Below are positions 1 through 11,166 of a DNA stretch of 64,000 nt, in pieces. The DNA is from Erwinia sp. GTDB lineage: Bacteria > Pseudomonadota > Gammaproteobacteria > Enterobacterales > Enterobacteriaceae. Position 1 is the first letter of the stretch. Every line of letters starts with the position of its first letter. The DNA is taken from assembly GCA_964016415.1 (NCBI GenBank), contig OZ024666.1:1035310-1099309 (forward strand), given 5' to 3'. Position numbers and translations under genes: made by a program. The notes beneath the pieces are model-generated. The model was given only the letters and a program-made list of their open reading frames with translations, searched no databases and was not told the origin of the DNA.

Positions 1-87
1 GAAAATGGCTTCAGCGATCTCGCGAGAGGTTTCCCGGATACTTGCCCATTCCGCAACGTGATGAATTTTATCTTGCTGGTTACTCAT
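1..87 (-). CDS. yccJ: YccJ family protein, N-terminal part (runs off the window)
   Basis: The first 29 codons of a minus-strand gene whose remainder lies before base 1. The ATG at 87 is preceded by a strong AAGGAGTA ribosome site (about 91-98). The start of the product, with [13 protein letters not shown] followed by EIAEAIF, closely matches E. coli YccJ (HHVGEWASLRNTS then PEIAEAIF), a short soluble protein of unknown function usually found beside wrbA. No function can be assigned. The 200 bases between it and the upstream cycA gene show no gene and no convincing terminator. Confidence 0.8.
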   Translation of the reverse strand, partial: MSNQQDKIHHVAEWASIRETSREIAEAIF

Positions 88-290
88 GAGTACTCCTTAT
101 ACAGACTGTAAATCAGTAATTGGAACGAATTCATTCGTCAATCAGGTAAGTCTGGCATGATGACGCTGATTTGCCAGCTGCAGCGATAAAAAACGCACAT
201 CTGGCAACAGCGATGTTTGTTAAAGCCTGCACATTAACAGCGCCATCATTGTGATAAATGACGGATCAGCAGGGTGACTCCCCCACTAAT

Positions 291-1697
291 CTACTGGTTG
301 AACGATCCCAACTTTAGTTTTTGATACCACCAACCGTAGCCGAGAATGATAAACCAGATTGGGGTCACGACTAATGCCTGGCGCGTATCTTGCTCAAGTA
401 CCAGAAGAACCAGAACGAAAGCGAAGAACATCAGGCATATCCAACACATTACTTTTCCCCACGGCATTTTGTAGTGAGAGGCCTGATGTAACTGAGGTCG
501 CTGTTTTCGATAAGCAAGATAAGAACAAAGGATAATGGTCCACACGAACATGAATAAAATGGCAGACACTGTTGTGACCAGCGTAAAGACCTTCATCACA
601 TCCGGAATCAGATAAATAAGAGCGACACCACCCAGAAGGCACAGACAAGAAAAAAACAGCCCCTGTGTTGGCACTGCGTTGCGGGAAAGGCGACTGAATA
701 TTCCAGGCGCGACCCCTTGTTGAGAAAGACCGTATAGCATGCGGCTGGTGGAGAAAATACCACTGTTAGCAGAGGATGCTGCCGAAGTAAGCACAACAAA
801 GTTAACGATGCTTGCTGCTGCGGGTAAACCGATCAGAACGAACATTTCGACAAACGGGCTGCGGTCCGCGAGGACATTGTTCCATGGCGTTACGGCCATG
901 ATAACCATTAGCGCCAGCACATAAAACATGATAATTCGCAGAGGTATGGCATTAATTGCTTTAGGTAGTACTGTTTTTGGATCATGAGTCTCTGCGGCTG
1001 CTGTGCCGACTAATTCAATGCCGACGAAAGCAAAGACGGCGATTTGGAACCCGGCGAAGAAACCACTTATGCCATGCGGAAAAAAGCCGCCATGTTGCCA
1101 AATATTACTGAACGATGCAGTGCCTCCGGCGGATGGATAGTGGATAGCCACCAGGACGATGCCAACCACAATCAAAGCAACGATGGCAATGATTTTGATA
1201 ATTGCAAACCAGAATTCCATTTCACCAAATAACTTAACCGTCGCAATGTTCAGCGATAAGAAGACGAGAATGCAGAGCAGGGCTGCCATCCACACTGAAA
1301 AGTCAGGGAACCACAACTGGAAGTAGGAACTGATAGCAACGATATCGGCTATTCCTGTTACTACCCAGCAAAACCAGTAAGTCCAGCCGGTAAAGTAGCC
1401 CGCCCAGGGACCCAATAAGTCAGCAGCAAAATCGCTGAAAGATTTGTAGGATAAGTTTGAGAGCAACAACTCGCCCATGGCACGCATGACAAAAAACAGC
1501 ATGAAGCCAATGATCATGTAGACAAAAATAATAGAAGGGCCAGCCAGACTAATAGCTTTACCCGAACCCATGAACAGCCCGGTACCGATAGCACCACCAA
1601 TTGCTATAAGTTGAATATGGCGATTATGTAGACTTCGCCGTAATTGTTCCGGTTCGTGGTCATTGGCACCGGGCAGGTTTTTTTCAAGGTTTGCCAT
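291..1697 (-). CDS. cycA: CycA D-serine/D-alanine/glycine:H+ symporter
   Basis: A 468-residue inner-membrane permease of the amino acid-polyamine-organocation superfamily, taking up glycine, D-alanine, D-serine and D-cycloserine with protons. It is near-identical to E. coli CycA over long stretches, including the first membrane segment IAIGGAIGTGLFMGSGK (about residues 31-47), FVYMIIGFMLFFVMRAMGEL, and GFQIAVFAFVGIELVGTAAAE. About twelve hydrophobic segments are visible and length is normal for the family. Only the soluble N-terminus and last 20 residues diverge. It is a single gene with about 380 bases of free upstream DNA. In E. coli it is repressed by the GcvB small RNA; I did not identify that site here. 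Confidence 0.93.
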   Translation of the reverse strand: MANLEKNLPGANDHEPEQLRRSLHNRHIQLIAIGGAIGTGLFMGSGKAISLAGPSIIFVYMIIGFMLFFVMRAMGELLLSNLSYKSFSDFAADLLGPWAGYFTGWTYWFCWVVTGIADIVAISSYFQLWFPDFSVWMAALLCILVFLSLNIATVKLFGEMEFWFAIIKIIAIVALIVVGIVLVAIHYPSAGGTASFSNIWQHGGFFPHGISGFFAGFQIAVFAFVGIELVGTAAAETHDPKTVLPKAINAIPLRIIMFYVLALMVIMAVTPWNNVLADRSPFVEMFVLIGLPAAASIVNFVVLTSAASSANSGIFSTSRMLYGLSQQGVAPGIFSRLSRNAVPTQGLFFSCLCLLGGVALIYLIPDVMKVFTLVTTVSAILFMFVWTIILCSYLAYRKQRPQLHQASHYKMPWGKVMCWICLMFFAFVLVLLVLEQDTRQALVVTPIWFIILGYGWWYQKLKLGSFNQ

Positions 1698-2080
1698 AGC
1701 GTGTCGTTATCCTTTTTTGGTTTGGCGATAAAGCGTTACTGACAAGTGATGGCAGACAGGGCTATAAATACATCCCTGTTATGTTGTCAGACAGGCTTAT
1801 TGCTATGTTTATTATGACAAATAATAACTGGAATTTATCAGGATGAAGGGCTCCTGTCTTTAATTACGTTGTTTCGACAACGATAAAGTAAACTATCCCC
1901 CCTCCTACGTTAATGATTTTGAAGCGAAATGATAAATTGATATCACTGATAGCATAAAGCCTCTTTTTAGCAGATAGTTTCAGCGCAAAAAATCGTGCGA
2001 AGCAGAGTGTGAAGAATGGTATTCACAACACTATTGCTTTCATAGCCGGGTCTGAACGCCTCGGGCAGCTCAGAGGGTAA
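1698..2080. other. Intergenic region upstream of cycA
   Basis: About 380 bases between the cycA start and the end of the glpM-like gene. It is AT-rich and should hold the cycA promoter and leader on the minus strand. I see no open reading frame with a family signature, no tRNA and no strong hairpin-plus-T-run terminator. Confidence 0.5.
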
Positions 2081-2425
2081 TTACTGATGGGTAAAATACC
2101 GTCCCCAAAAGAGGATTAACAGCCATGCCGCTGCACTCCAGCATACAACTCCGGCCAGCAATGCATAAGGCAAACGCATCATTCCGATGAAAAACCATAA
2201 AGACAGAAGATAGATAAAGTAGGGAATCATTGCCCACATACCGAAAAATAACGTCTGGCGGAGAGGCTCTATACCTCGTTCGCTGCCGACGATATAGTGG
2301 GCAATTAGCGCAAAAGTAGGGAACAGTGGGACAAGTCCGGCAATGACGTAATGGCGGCTATTGGATAATAAGCCGATTAACATCACCGCCAGAGCGCCAA
2401 GAAATGCTTTGAAGAGAAGAGCCAT
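2081..2425 (-). CDS. glpM: GlpM family membrane protein
   Basis: A 114-residue, very hydrophobic protein with four likely membrane segments. The block GLVPLFPTFALIAHYIVGSERG (about residues 31-52) and the following FGMWAMIPYFIYLLSLWFFIG are the hallmark of the GlpM family, first described in Pseudomonas as affecting alginate production. The molecular function is unknown. The ATG at 2425 and stop TAA at 2081 give the usual family length. It stands alone, minus strand, downstream of the broken yecF; nothing nearby suggests a role. Confidence 0.8.
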   Translation of the reverse strand: MALLFKAFLGALAVMLIGLLSNSRHYVIAGLVPLFPTFALIAHYIVGSERGIEPLRQTLFFGMWAMIPYFIYLLSLWFFIGMMRLPYALLAGVVCWSAAAWLLILFWGRYFTHQ

Positions 2426-2511
2426 TGAAATTTTCTCAGAACATCATTGAAACAGGCAAAAACAGCTTTAGCACCTGATATTTTCAATCAGGTGTCAAAG
2501 CAACAAAAGGA

Positions 2512-2736
2512 TTACTGCCGATAACCGTGCTTAATTTGTTTTAAAGTGTCGGTAAAGATTTTTGCCTGCTCACTTTAACCCATCAGTGCTATGGATTTTT
2601 CCATCTTAATAATAACTTTACCGGCATCTGCCTGCCCCATGTCTTTCAACATATAAGTTAGCAGAGCTTTCAGACAAGCCACTTCTTCTGCAAGATGTTT
2701 TGGGTGACCACTGCTCTGAAAATCTGTGTTTTGCAT
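2512..2736 (-). pseudogene. yecF: yecF (DUF2594) interrupted by an in-frame TAA
   Basis: The minus strand from ATG 2736 to TAA 2512 is one 75-codon frame broken only by TAA at 2575-2577. The first part includes EEVACLKALLTYMLKDMGQ and ADAGKVIIKMEK; after the stop the frame continues with AKIFTDTLKQIKHGYRQ and ends at 74 residues, exactly the length of E. coli YecF, whose C-terminus reads FSKTVKQIKQAYRQ. The neighbour uvrY matches the E. coli order. The truncated 53-residue product might still be made. The family is a small protein of unknown function. A single substitution explains the break. Confidence 0.85.
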
Positions 2737-2983
2737 GCTATTTCCTTACATTATGATTCAAAAATAACCACATTTTAGGTTTTTTTTGGTTCAGGTAAAA
2801 ATTTGATATAAATAATTATATCGAAAAAAAATAATAATCGTTAATCTGCCTGACATCGTAAAATGTCTTTTTCATTAATTATGCTTTTTTATGGTATACT
2901 ACAATACATGAAAGAGTGGTAAGGCACACTGGCTGGTGTTGTTTTTGCTTAACCGGTATTTACCCTTATTTGGAGTAACCTGC

Positions 2984-3643
2984 TTGATTAGTGTTCTTCT
3001 AGTTGATGACCATGGACTTGTACGGGCAGGCATTCGTCGTATCCTGGAAGATGTTAAAGGATTCCAGATTTCTGGCGAGGCTAACTGTGGCGAAGATGCC
3101 GTAAAATGGTGCCGTAATCACAGCGTTGATATTGTGCTGATGGATATGAATATGCCTGGCATTGGTGGTTTAGAGGCTACCCGCAGAATTGTTCGCTACA
3201 GCCCTGATATCAAAGTGATTATGCTTACGATCCATACTGAAAACCCCCTTCCTGCTCGGGTGATGCAGGCGGGTGCCTCTGGCTATCTGAGTAAAGGCGC
3301 GGCACCAGAAGAAGTGATCAGTGCCATCCGCGCAGTTAACTCCGGACAGCGTTACATAGCAAGTGACATTGCGCAGCAAATGGCACTCAGTCAAATTACA
3401 CCACAAAATGGTGACTCTCCGTTTGACAGTCTGTCAGAGCGTGAGCTGCAGATTATGCTGATGATAACTAAAGGACAGAAAGTTTCAGAAATATCTGAAA
3501 CTCTTAATCTCAGTCCGAAAACGGTGAACAGCTACCGTTATCGCATGTTTGGTAAGCTCAATGTTAGCGGGGATGTAGAACTGACTCACCTGGCAATTCG
3601 ACATGGTTTATTTAATCCGGAGTCGATGATAGGCAGTGACTAA
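2984..3643 (+). CDS. uvrY: UvrY response regulator of the BarA/UvrY system
   Basis: NarL/FixJ-type regulator that, when phosphorylated by BarA, activates CsrB/CsrC small RNA genes and so carbon storage control. The receiver domain (about 1-120) has the acidic pair D8-D9 and the phospho-acceptor D54 in VLMDMNMPG; the LuxR-type helix-turn-helix covers about 145-205 ([21 protein letters not shown]). The start chosen is TTG 2984, giving 219 residues with N-terminus ISVLLVDDH, like E. coli UvrY, and preceded by a TGGAGT ribosome site; the longer frame from 2936 adds an unrelated 16 residues. The stop overlaps the uvrC start by 8 bases, so the two are co-transcribed. Confidence 0.95.
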   Translation: MISVLLVDDHGLVRAGIRRILEDVKGFQISGEANCGEDAVKWCRNHSVDIVLMDMNMPGIGGLEATRRIVRYSPDIKVIMLTIHTENPLPARVMQAGASGYLSKGAAPEEVISAIRAVNSGQRYIASDIAQQMALSQITPQNGDSPFDSLSERELQIMLMITKGQKVSEISETLNLSPKTVNSYRYRMFGKLNVSGDVELTHLAIRHGLFNPESMIGSD

Positions 3644-5468
3644 TGTTTTTGATCCAAAAGTTTATCTGAAGACCGTCACCAGCAAGCCTGGTGTCTACAG
3701 AATGTATGGCGCGGACGACACAGTCATTTATGTCGGAAAGGCAAAAGATTTGAAGAAGCGCCTTGCCAGTTATTTCCGCGATACAGTGCAAAGCAAAAAA
3801 ACAGCGGCGCTCGTCAGCAGTATTCATCACATTGATGTCACGGTGACACACACCGAAACAGAAGCATTACTGCTTGAGCACAACTATATCAAGTTATATC
3901 AGCCGCGCTATAACGTGCTACTGAGGGATGATAAATCCTATCCTTATATCTTCCTCAGTGGCGACAAACATCCTCGTCTGGCCTCACATCGTGGTGCTAA
4001 GCATCAGAATGGGGAGTATTTCGGTCCTTTTCCGAATGGTTATGCTGTAAGGGAAACTCTTTCATTACTGCAAAAAGTGTTTCCCGTCCGCCAATGTGAA
4101 AACAGTGTTTACCGCAATCGTTCCCGTCCTTGTCTGCAGTATCAGATTGGTCGTTGTCTGGGCCCTTGTGTTACAGGGTTGGTATCCGATAACGATTATG
4201 CGCAACAGGTAGAATGGGTGCGCCTGTTTCTGAATGGCAAAGATGATCAGGTACTGAAACAGCTGGTGGTACGGATGGAAAAAGCGAGTGAAGAACTGGA
4301 TTTCGAACAGGCTGCTCGTCTGCGCGATCAAATTCAGTCTGTCCGACGTATTACTGAAAAACAGTTCGTCTCTAATTCCGGTGATGATATCGATGTTATC
4401 GGAGTTGCCTATGAGGCCGGTATCGCCTGTATGCACGTGCTGTTTATCCGCCAGGGGAAAGTATTAGGAAGTCGCAGTTATTTTCCTAAAATTCCTGGAG
4501 ACACAGCTCTCGCGGAAGTAGTGCAGACTTTCGTCGGCCAGTTTTATTTGCAGGGTAGCCAGGCCCGAACGTTACCATCAGATATTTTGCTTGATTTCTC
4601 GTTACCTGAAAAAGAGCTGCTCGCTGGATCCCTGAGTGCGCTGGCTGGCCGAAAAGTAGTAATTCAAAGCCATCCCCGCGGTGACCGTGCTCGTTATTTA
4701 AAACTGGCACGGACTAATGCCAGTACGGCGTTGACCAGCCGGCTCTCTCAGCAATCGACGGTACAACAACGTTTACGAGCTTTAGCTGACTGGTTGCAGA
4801 TACCTGCGATCAACCGAATGGAATGTTTTGATATCAGTCACACCATGGGAGAACAAACCGTCGCCTCTTGTGTGGTATTTAATGGTGAAGGCCCTCACCG
4901 TGCTGAATACCGGCGTTATAATATCAGTGGTATTACACCGGGTGATGATTATGCAGCGATGAATCAGGTATTACGCCGGCGTTACGGTAAAGCGCTGGAA
5001 GAGAATAAAATCCCGGATGTTATTTTAATTGATGGTGGTAAAGGGCAACTCGCACAAGCACAGCAAGTATTTCAGGAGCTTGATGTGCAGTGGGACAAAA
5101 ATCATCCAATTTTATTGGGAATAGCGAAGGGCAGTGACAGAAAAGCAGGGCTGGAAACGTTGTTTTTCGAGCCTGAAGGTGAAGGTTTTTCATTGCCTCC
5201 CGACTCACCAGCGTTGCATGTTCTGCAGCATATACGTGATGATTCTCACCGACATGCGATAACAGGACATCGTGACAAGAGAGCAAAAGTCAAAAAGACC
5301 AGTCTTCTCGAATCCATTGAAGGAATTGGTCCGGCTCGTCGGCAGCAACTGCTGAAATTTATGGGGGGATTGCAACCGCTGATGAATGCCAGCGTGGAAG
5401 AAATTGCTCGTGTACCTGGTATTTCTGTTGCTCTGGCCGAAAAAATCTTCTATTCACTGAAACAGTAA
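3636..5468 (+). CDS. uvrC: UvrC excinuclease ABC subunit C
   Basis: Dual-incision nuclease of nucleotide excision repair, acting with UvrA/UvrB on damaged DNA. At 610 residues it equals the E. coli protein. Visible parts are the GIY-YIG nuclease (about 15-95, [23 protein letters not shown]), the UvrB-binding UVR motif (about 205-240, [12 protein letters not shown]), the RNase H-like second nuclease ([23 protein letters not shown]) and C-terminal helix-hairpin-helices ([26 protein letters not shown]). The start is GTG 3636 inside the end of uvrY, indicating translational coupling. No lesions are seen. Confidence 0.97.
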   Translation: MTNVFDPKVYLKTVTSKPGVYRMYGADDTVIYVGKAKDLKKRLASYFRDTVQSKKTAALVSSIHHIDVTVTHTETEALLLEHNYIKLYQPRYNVLLRDDKSYPYIFLSGDKHPRLASHRGAKHQNGEYFGPFPNGYAVRETLSLLQKVFPVRQCENSVYRNRSRPCLQYQIGRCLGPCVTGLVSDNDYAQQVEWVRLFLNGKDDQVLKQLVVRMEKASEELDFEQAARLRDQIQSVRRITEKQFVSNSGDDIDVIGVAYEAGIACMHVLFIRQGKVLGSRSYFPKIPGDTALAEVVQTFVGQFYLQGSQARTLPSDILLDFSLPEKELLAGSLSALAGRKVVIQSHPRGDRARYLKLARTNASTALTSRLSQQSTVQQRLRALADWLQIPAINRMECFDISHTMGEQTVASCVVFNGEGPHRAEYRRYNISGITPGDDYAAMNQVLRRRYGKALEENKIPDVILIDGGKGQLAQAQQVFQELDVQWDKNHPILLGIAKGSDRKAGLETLFFEPEGEGFSLPPDSPALHVLQHIRDDSHRHAITGHRDKRAKVKKTSLLESIEGIGPARRQQLLKFMGGLQPLMNASVEEIARVPGISVALAEKIFYSLKQ

Positions 5469-5540
5469 ACATTGCAACCGAAGAGGCAATATAGGAACAT
5501 AGTCGTTAAGAAACTTCTTTCCAGATGATACCCGCATCCT

Positions 5541-6089
5541 ATGCCGTTTAATATTCCAACATTATTGACGTTGTTCAGGGTTATCCTTATCCCTTTTTTT
5601 GTTCTCGCTTTTTATTTACCGGCAGCATGGGCCCCTTTTCTCTGTGCTTTGATCTTTGTTATCGCAGCAATAACCGACTGGTTCGATGGTTATCTGGCTC
5701 GTCGACTTAAGCAGACAACTCGTTTCGGTGCGTTTCTCGATCCTGTCGCAGACAAAGTGATGGTAGCCATGGCGCTGGTTTTAGTCGCAGAACATTTCCA
5801 TGCTTGGTGGATAACGCTGCCAGCCGCTATCATGATAGCCAGAGAAATTATCATCTCTGCCCTGCGTGAATGGATGGCTGAAATCGGCAAACGCAGTAGT
5901 GTGGCAGTGTCATCGATGGGTAAAATTAAAACAACGGCACAAATGCTCGCTTTAGTCGCTTTACTGTGGCGCTATGACAATTTAGTGATTGGCGCGGGTG
6001 TTGTGGCCCTCTATATTGCGGCAGTTCTTACCTTTTGGTCTATGTTCCAGTATTTGCGGGCTGCAAGATACGATCTGATGGCATCCTGA
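5541..6089 (+). CDS. pgsA: PgsA phosphatidylglycerophosphate synthase
   Basis: Inner-membrane enzyme joining CDP-diacylglycerol and glycerol-3-phosphate, the committed step to phosphatidylglycerol and cardiolipin. At 182 residues it has the family's normal length. The CDP-alcohol phosphatidyltransferase motif D-G-x2-A-R-x8-G-x3-D-x3-D is readable as [20 protein letters not shown] then LDPVADKV (about 44-70). Several membrane helices follow. It lies 72 bases after uvrC in the conserved uvrY-uvrC-pgsA order and is likely read from the same and a local promoter. Confidence 0.96.
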   Translation: MPFNIPTLLTLFRVILIPFFVLAFYLPAAWAPFLCALIFVIAAITDWFDGYLARRLKQTTRFGAFLDPVADKVMVAMALVLVAEHFHAWWITLPAAIMIAREIIISALREWMAEIGKRSSVAVSSMGKIKTTAQMLALVALLWRYDNLVIGAGVVALYIAAVLTFWSMFQYLRAARYDLMAS

Positions 6090-6184
6090 GACTATCTCTT
6101 GCACCATGAGTAGTCTGATTCAGTGTGAAAGTTCAGTAAAACAGTAGTGAGGTATTAACTATTGAATAGGTCGGTTATAATAAT

Positions 6185-6232
6185 TATCGGCTATTGAATT
6201 TACCTTCTTATCGGCTATTGAATTTACCTTCT
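6185..6232 (+). repeat. Two perfect 24-bp tandem copies in the katG leader
   Basis: Bases 6185-6208 and 6209-6232 are identical (TATCGGCTATTG followed by AATTTACCTTCT). A TATAAT hexamer at 6176-6181 just upstream is a candidate minus-10 element, so the duplication would sit in the early transcribed leader or the regulator-binding zone of katG. It looks like a simple slippage or replication duplication; it ends 35 bases before the katG start codon. Confidence 0.9.
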
Positions 6233-6267
6233 ATTATCTCTGCTATTACACTGAAGCGGAGTCACTT

Positions 6268-8453
<2,186 letters not shown>

Positions 8454-8460
8454 TCTACCT

Positions 8461-8492
8461 AAGGCCGTTGTAGTTATCGTTACAACGGCCTT
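8461..8492 (+). terminator. Strong hairpin after katG
   Basis: Perfect 12-bp inverted repeat AAGGCCGTTGTA / TACAACGGCCTT with an 8-base loop, 8 bases after the ancestral katG stop. There is no T-run behind it, so it is either a weak intrinsic terminator or an RNA-stabilising 3' stem. Confidence 0.55.
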
Positions 8493-8532
8493 GCAGATGT
8501 TAAATCATCTTTGCTATGTAACGGGGATATTC

Positions 8533-8697
8533 ATGTCGGATGATATTTTCAACAGAGTACTTTGCAATCAGAGTCATCAGTACCGTAAAGTTAAGCAACT
8601 TATCTACCTCGGGTTAGCCTTTTCTGCTATCGCTGAAATAACGGGCGTTTCGCAAAATGAGATAGAACGAATTCATGCCACGGCGACACCCCGTTAA
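8533..8697 (+). CDS. Small hypothetical protein with a possible helix-turn-helix
   Basis: A 54-residue ORF with ATG 8533 preceded by GGGGAT, between katG and the tRNA pair. I do not recognise a family by name. Residues about 17-47 (YRKVKQLIYLGLAFSAIAEITG then VSQNEIERI) have the spacing of a helix-turn-helix: a first helix, a short turn and a recognition-like helix, as in many small DNA-binding proteins. An in-frame upstream ATG at 8491 would add 14 residues but lies in the katG hairpin, so the inner start is preferred. Function unknown. Confidence 0.5.
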   Translation: MSDDIFNRVLCNQSHQYRKVKQLIYLGLAFSAIAEITGVSQNEIERIHATATPR

Positions 8698-8900
8698 CCT
8701 GTGACAGACTCTGGCAGGCGCTAACGGCATACTGGTATTCACTGACTGCTAAAAAAAACTGGTATAGGTATTGCCAAGCCATCAGAAGCAGTCCATAATA
8801 GCGCCCATTCCTGAGTAGGGAAATAAAATCTCTTAAATCAATTGGTTAAAGAGTAAGCAGCTGAGTAAGAGATACCTTAATCGATAAGGTAACGCATACA

Positions 8901-8974
8901 GGCGCGTTGGCAGAGTGGCCATGCAGCGGATTGCAAATCCGTGAACCTCGGTTCGACTCCGGGACGCGCCTCCA
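8901..8974 (+). tRNA. cysT: tRNA-Cys (anticodon GCA)
   Basis: A 74-base cloverleaf with acceptor stem GGCGCGT / ACGCGCC, discriminator T and encoded CCA. The anticodon loop holds GCA at 8933-8935; the T-arm reads CGGTTCGACTCCG. Only 13 bases separate it from tRNA-Leu, so the two share a transcript, as cysT-leuZ do in E. coli. Confidence 0.97.
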
Positions 8975-8987
8975 GTTTGGTAGTATT

Positions 8988-9074
8988 GCCCGGGTGGTGA
9001 AATCGGTAGACACAAGGGATTTAAAATCCCTCGGCCTTTTGGCTGTGCGGGTTCAAGTCCCGCCCCGGGCACCA
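8988..9074 (+). tRNA. leuZ: tRNA-Leu (anticodon TAA)
   Basis: An 87-base class II tRNA with acceptor GCCCGGG / CCCGGGC, a long variable arm (CGGCCTTTTGGCTG), T-arm CGGGTTCAAGTCCCG and encoded CCA. The anticodon TAA is at 9022-9024. It is the second gene of the cysT-leuZ pair. Confidence 0.97.
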
Positions 9075-9120
9075 CCGAATAAAAAATAAAATATACTCAT
9101 AGAGTAAGATACAAAATCTC

Positions 9121-9144
9121 ACCGCCGTAAGGCGGTTTTTTTTT
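9121..9144 (+). terminator. Intrinsic terminator of the tRNA operon
   Basis: ACCGCC-GTAA-GGCGGT stem followed by at least eight T residues, 46 bases after tRNA-Leu. A classical rho-independent terminator. Confidence 0.92.
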
Positions 9145-9180
9145 GCCTGCTGCTGTTACTCCGTTGTTCAGATTAATTGC

Positions 9181-9285
9181 TTACTCTTTGCCTGACAAAG
9201 TTGATAATTGCTTCTTGTCATTGATGTTTTCAACGTAAGTCGTCAGGTCATCTCCACGTTGTTTTGCTGGTTGAGTAGCTGTCAT
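9181..9285 (-). CDS. Possible 34-residue small protein
   Basis: A minus-strand ORF from ATG 9285 to TAA 9181 encoding a hydrophilic peptide beginning MTATQPAKQRGDDLTTYVEN and ending LSGKE. No ribosome-binding site is evident upstream, and I do not recognise the family. Its balanced, protein-like composition is the only support. The rest of the 9145-9451 interval holds only the yqiK terminator. Confidence 0.3.
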   Translation of the reverse strand: MTATQPAKQRGDDLTTYVENINDKKQLSTLSGKE

Positions 9286-9374
9286 ATTGTAAATTTATTC
9301 ATACGTGTACAGTGTGCGGAGCAGTAAGTTTTTATATGTACGCTGGATGAACTCAGGTGTTACTCACATACAGC

Positions 9375-9398
9375 AAAAAGCCCGGCTTGCTCCGGGCT
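9375..9398 (-). terminator. Terminator downstream of yqiJK
   Basis: On the minus strand AGCCCGG-AGCAAG-CCGGGCT is followed by a T5 run. It lies about 55 bases past the yqiK stop and closes the yqiJ-yqiK transcript. Confidence 0.85.
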
Positions 9399-9451
9399 AT
9401 CAGTTGCTATGCTTATGTTAAAAAGCACTCTGTGAGTGGCTCACTTTCAGG

Positions 9452-11149
9452 TTATATAACTTCAGTTATAACGGATGATGCCGGTGGAGTATCTGCTGCG
9501 GATGCTTCACTTTCGATTGTTTTTAATGGCTCAGCTAATGCAGCGAGTGAACCTCCGGAAATACCAATTTCATTGAGCAGTGAGTCAATAAGCGGTGCCT
9601 GAGTGCGGTAGGTAAGTGCTGCTGACAACGCTTGTTCTGCAAGGTTTCCACCGTTATTGGTTCCGGTGCTGGTTCCGCCTGCTACGCTTCCACGATTCAA
9701 TCCATCAACCTGGATAATCTTAATCCCTTCGATGGATTTCATCGGTTCAACTGATTTTTCAATAACAGCAGGAAGTGATTGCAGAAGGGCCAGTTTAAAT
9801 TTAAGACTGGTTTGTTCATTCGAAAGTACGTTAATCGCATCATTGATAGCGCGTTGTGCTTCCGCTTCGGCCAGTCCTTTTTTGCGTGTCGCTTCTGCCA
9901 GTTCAACAATTGCGGCTGCCTGTAGTTCCGCTGCTTCTTTTTCTGCTTTTGCCTGTACTGTTAATTCAACTGCTTTAGTTTCCGCATCCTGGGCCGCGGC
10001 AATCAAGGCAACTTGTTTTGCGCGGTCTGCTTCTGCGGTCTGACGCGTCGTTTCAACATTTTGCTGAGCCCGAACAGCCTGCGCCAGCGCGTCGTTGGCT
10101 TTTGCTTCAGCCTGCGATTGCTGCTCTGACTTCGCCGCAATAGCGATGGACTTTGTCTGATTAGCAATTTCTGTTACTTGCTGTTGTTCAATTTCTTTGA
10201 TACGAACTTCGCGCTCGGCTTCAACTTTTCTTGTGCGCACTGCCTGCTCTCGTTCGATTTCACTTTCCTGAATTTGTCGCTCCGCCAGAATACGAGTTTG
10301 CTCCGCTTCACGGTGCCGCTCTGCTTCGAAGGCAGCGATTTTGGCATTCTATTCAGCGGTACGCGTTTTTACTTGTTGCTCCTGCTCCAGCGTCATGAAG
10401 GATTCCTGCTGTTCAATTTCCAGCTTGCGTGATAACGCATCACGGTTTTTCTCACGAACGGGGACTTCAACATCCTGTTCAACTTCGTTACGTTCGCGGC
10501 GGCGGCGTTCCGTTTCCTGGGTCAGTTTGGTCAGACCCTCGGCATCAAACGCATTGTTGGGATTAAAGTGCTCTTTGGAGGTCTGGTTAAAATTGGTTAA
10601 GGAAACACTTTCCAGTTCCAGTCCGTTTTTAGAAAGATCTTCTGCAACGGTATTTTGCACGCCCTGAACGAAGTTTTCGCGCGTGTCCTGTAGTTCATGC
10701 ATCGTCATTTGCGCGGCGGTAGCACGCAGGGCATCAACGAACTTGTCCTCAACCAGCATTCGCAAGTGCTCAGGTGATAATGTACGTTGGCCGAGTGTTT
10801 AAGCTGCAATGGCAATGCCCTCAAACGAGGGTTTTACCCGCACGAATAATGCAACTACCACATCAACACGCATACGGTCTTTGGTTATCAGGCTATCTGC
10901 CGTAGAGCGACTGACTTCCAGTTTGAGAGTATTCATGTTAATTGGAACAATTTCGTGAAAAATAGGCATAACAATCGCACCACCGCTCATCACTACTTTT
11001 TGCCCCCCTAATCCGGTTCGTACGAATGCCTGTTCTGCTGAGGTCCGGCGATATAAACGGGCAAAAATAATGCCAACGATCAATAGGACAAATAAGACAG
11101 CAATTGCATAATTCAACCATGAGGGGAATAAACTGAACATCTCTTTCAT
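9452..11149 (-). pseudogene. yqiK: yqiK flotillin-like gene with two in-frame nonsense codons
   Basis: Inner-membrane flotillin-family protein (SPFH domain plus long coiled coil) thought to organise membrane microdomains. The minus strand from ATG 11149 to the stop at 9452 is one 566-codon frame matching E. coli YqiK throughout, broken by TAA at 10799-10801 (after EGIAIAA, where the family has Gln) and TAG at 10349-10351 (after QQVKTRTAE, again Gln). Both fit single C-to-T changes (CAA to TAA, CAG to TAG). The N-terminal piece keeps the membrane anchor and part of the SPFH domain; the coiled coil (AEADRAKQVALIAAAQDAE and similar) lies beyond the stops. No frameshifts are seen. The gene is 17 bases downstream of intact yqiJ. 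Confidence 0.92.
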
Positions 11150-11166
11150 AACATTTCCTTTTGTTT

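Noticed and set aside
4065-4710. Antisense ORFs inside uvrC
   Set aside because: No promoter, ribosome site or recognisable motif; uvrC is intact on the plus strand.
6150-6232. An exact OxyR site before katG
   Set aside because: ATAG and CTAT tetranucleotides occur, but not with the ten-base periodic spacing of the OxyR consensus.
8833-9075. An 80-codon minus-strand ORF across the two tRNA genes
   Set aside because: It is the antisense translation of tRNA-Cys and tRNA-Leu (a familiar false ORF); the tRNA structures fully explain the sequence.
9657-10667. Plus-strand Ser/Ala/Phe-rich ORFs opposite yqiK
   Set aside because: Antisense of the Ala/Glu-rich coiled coil gives such compositions by chance.
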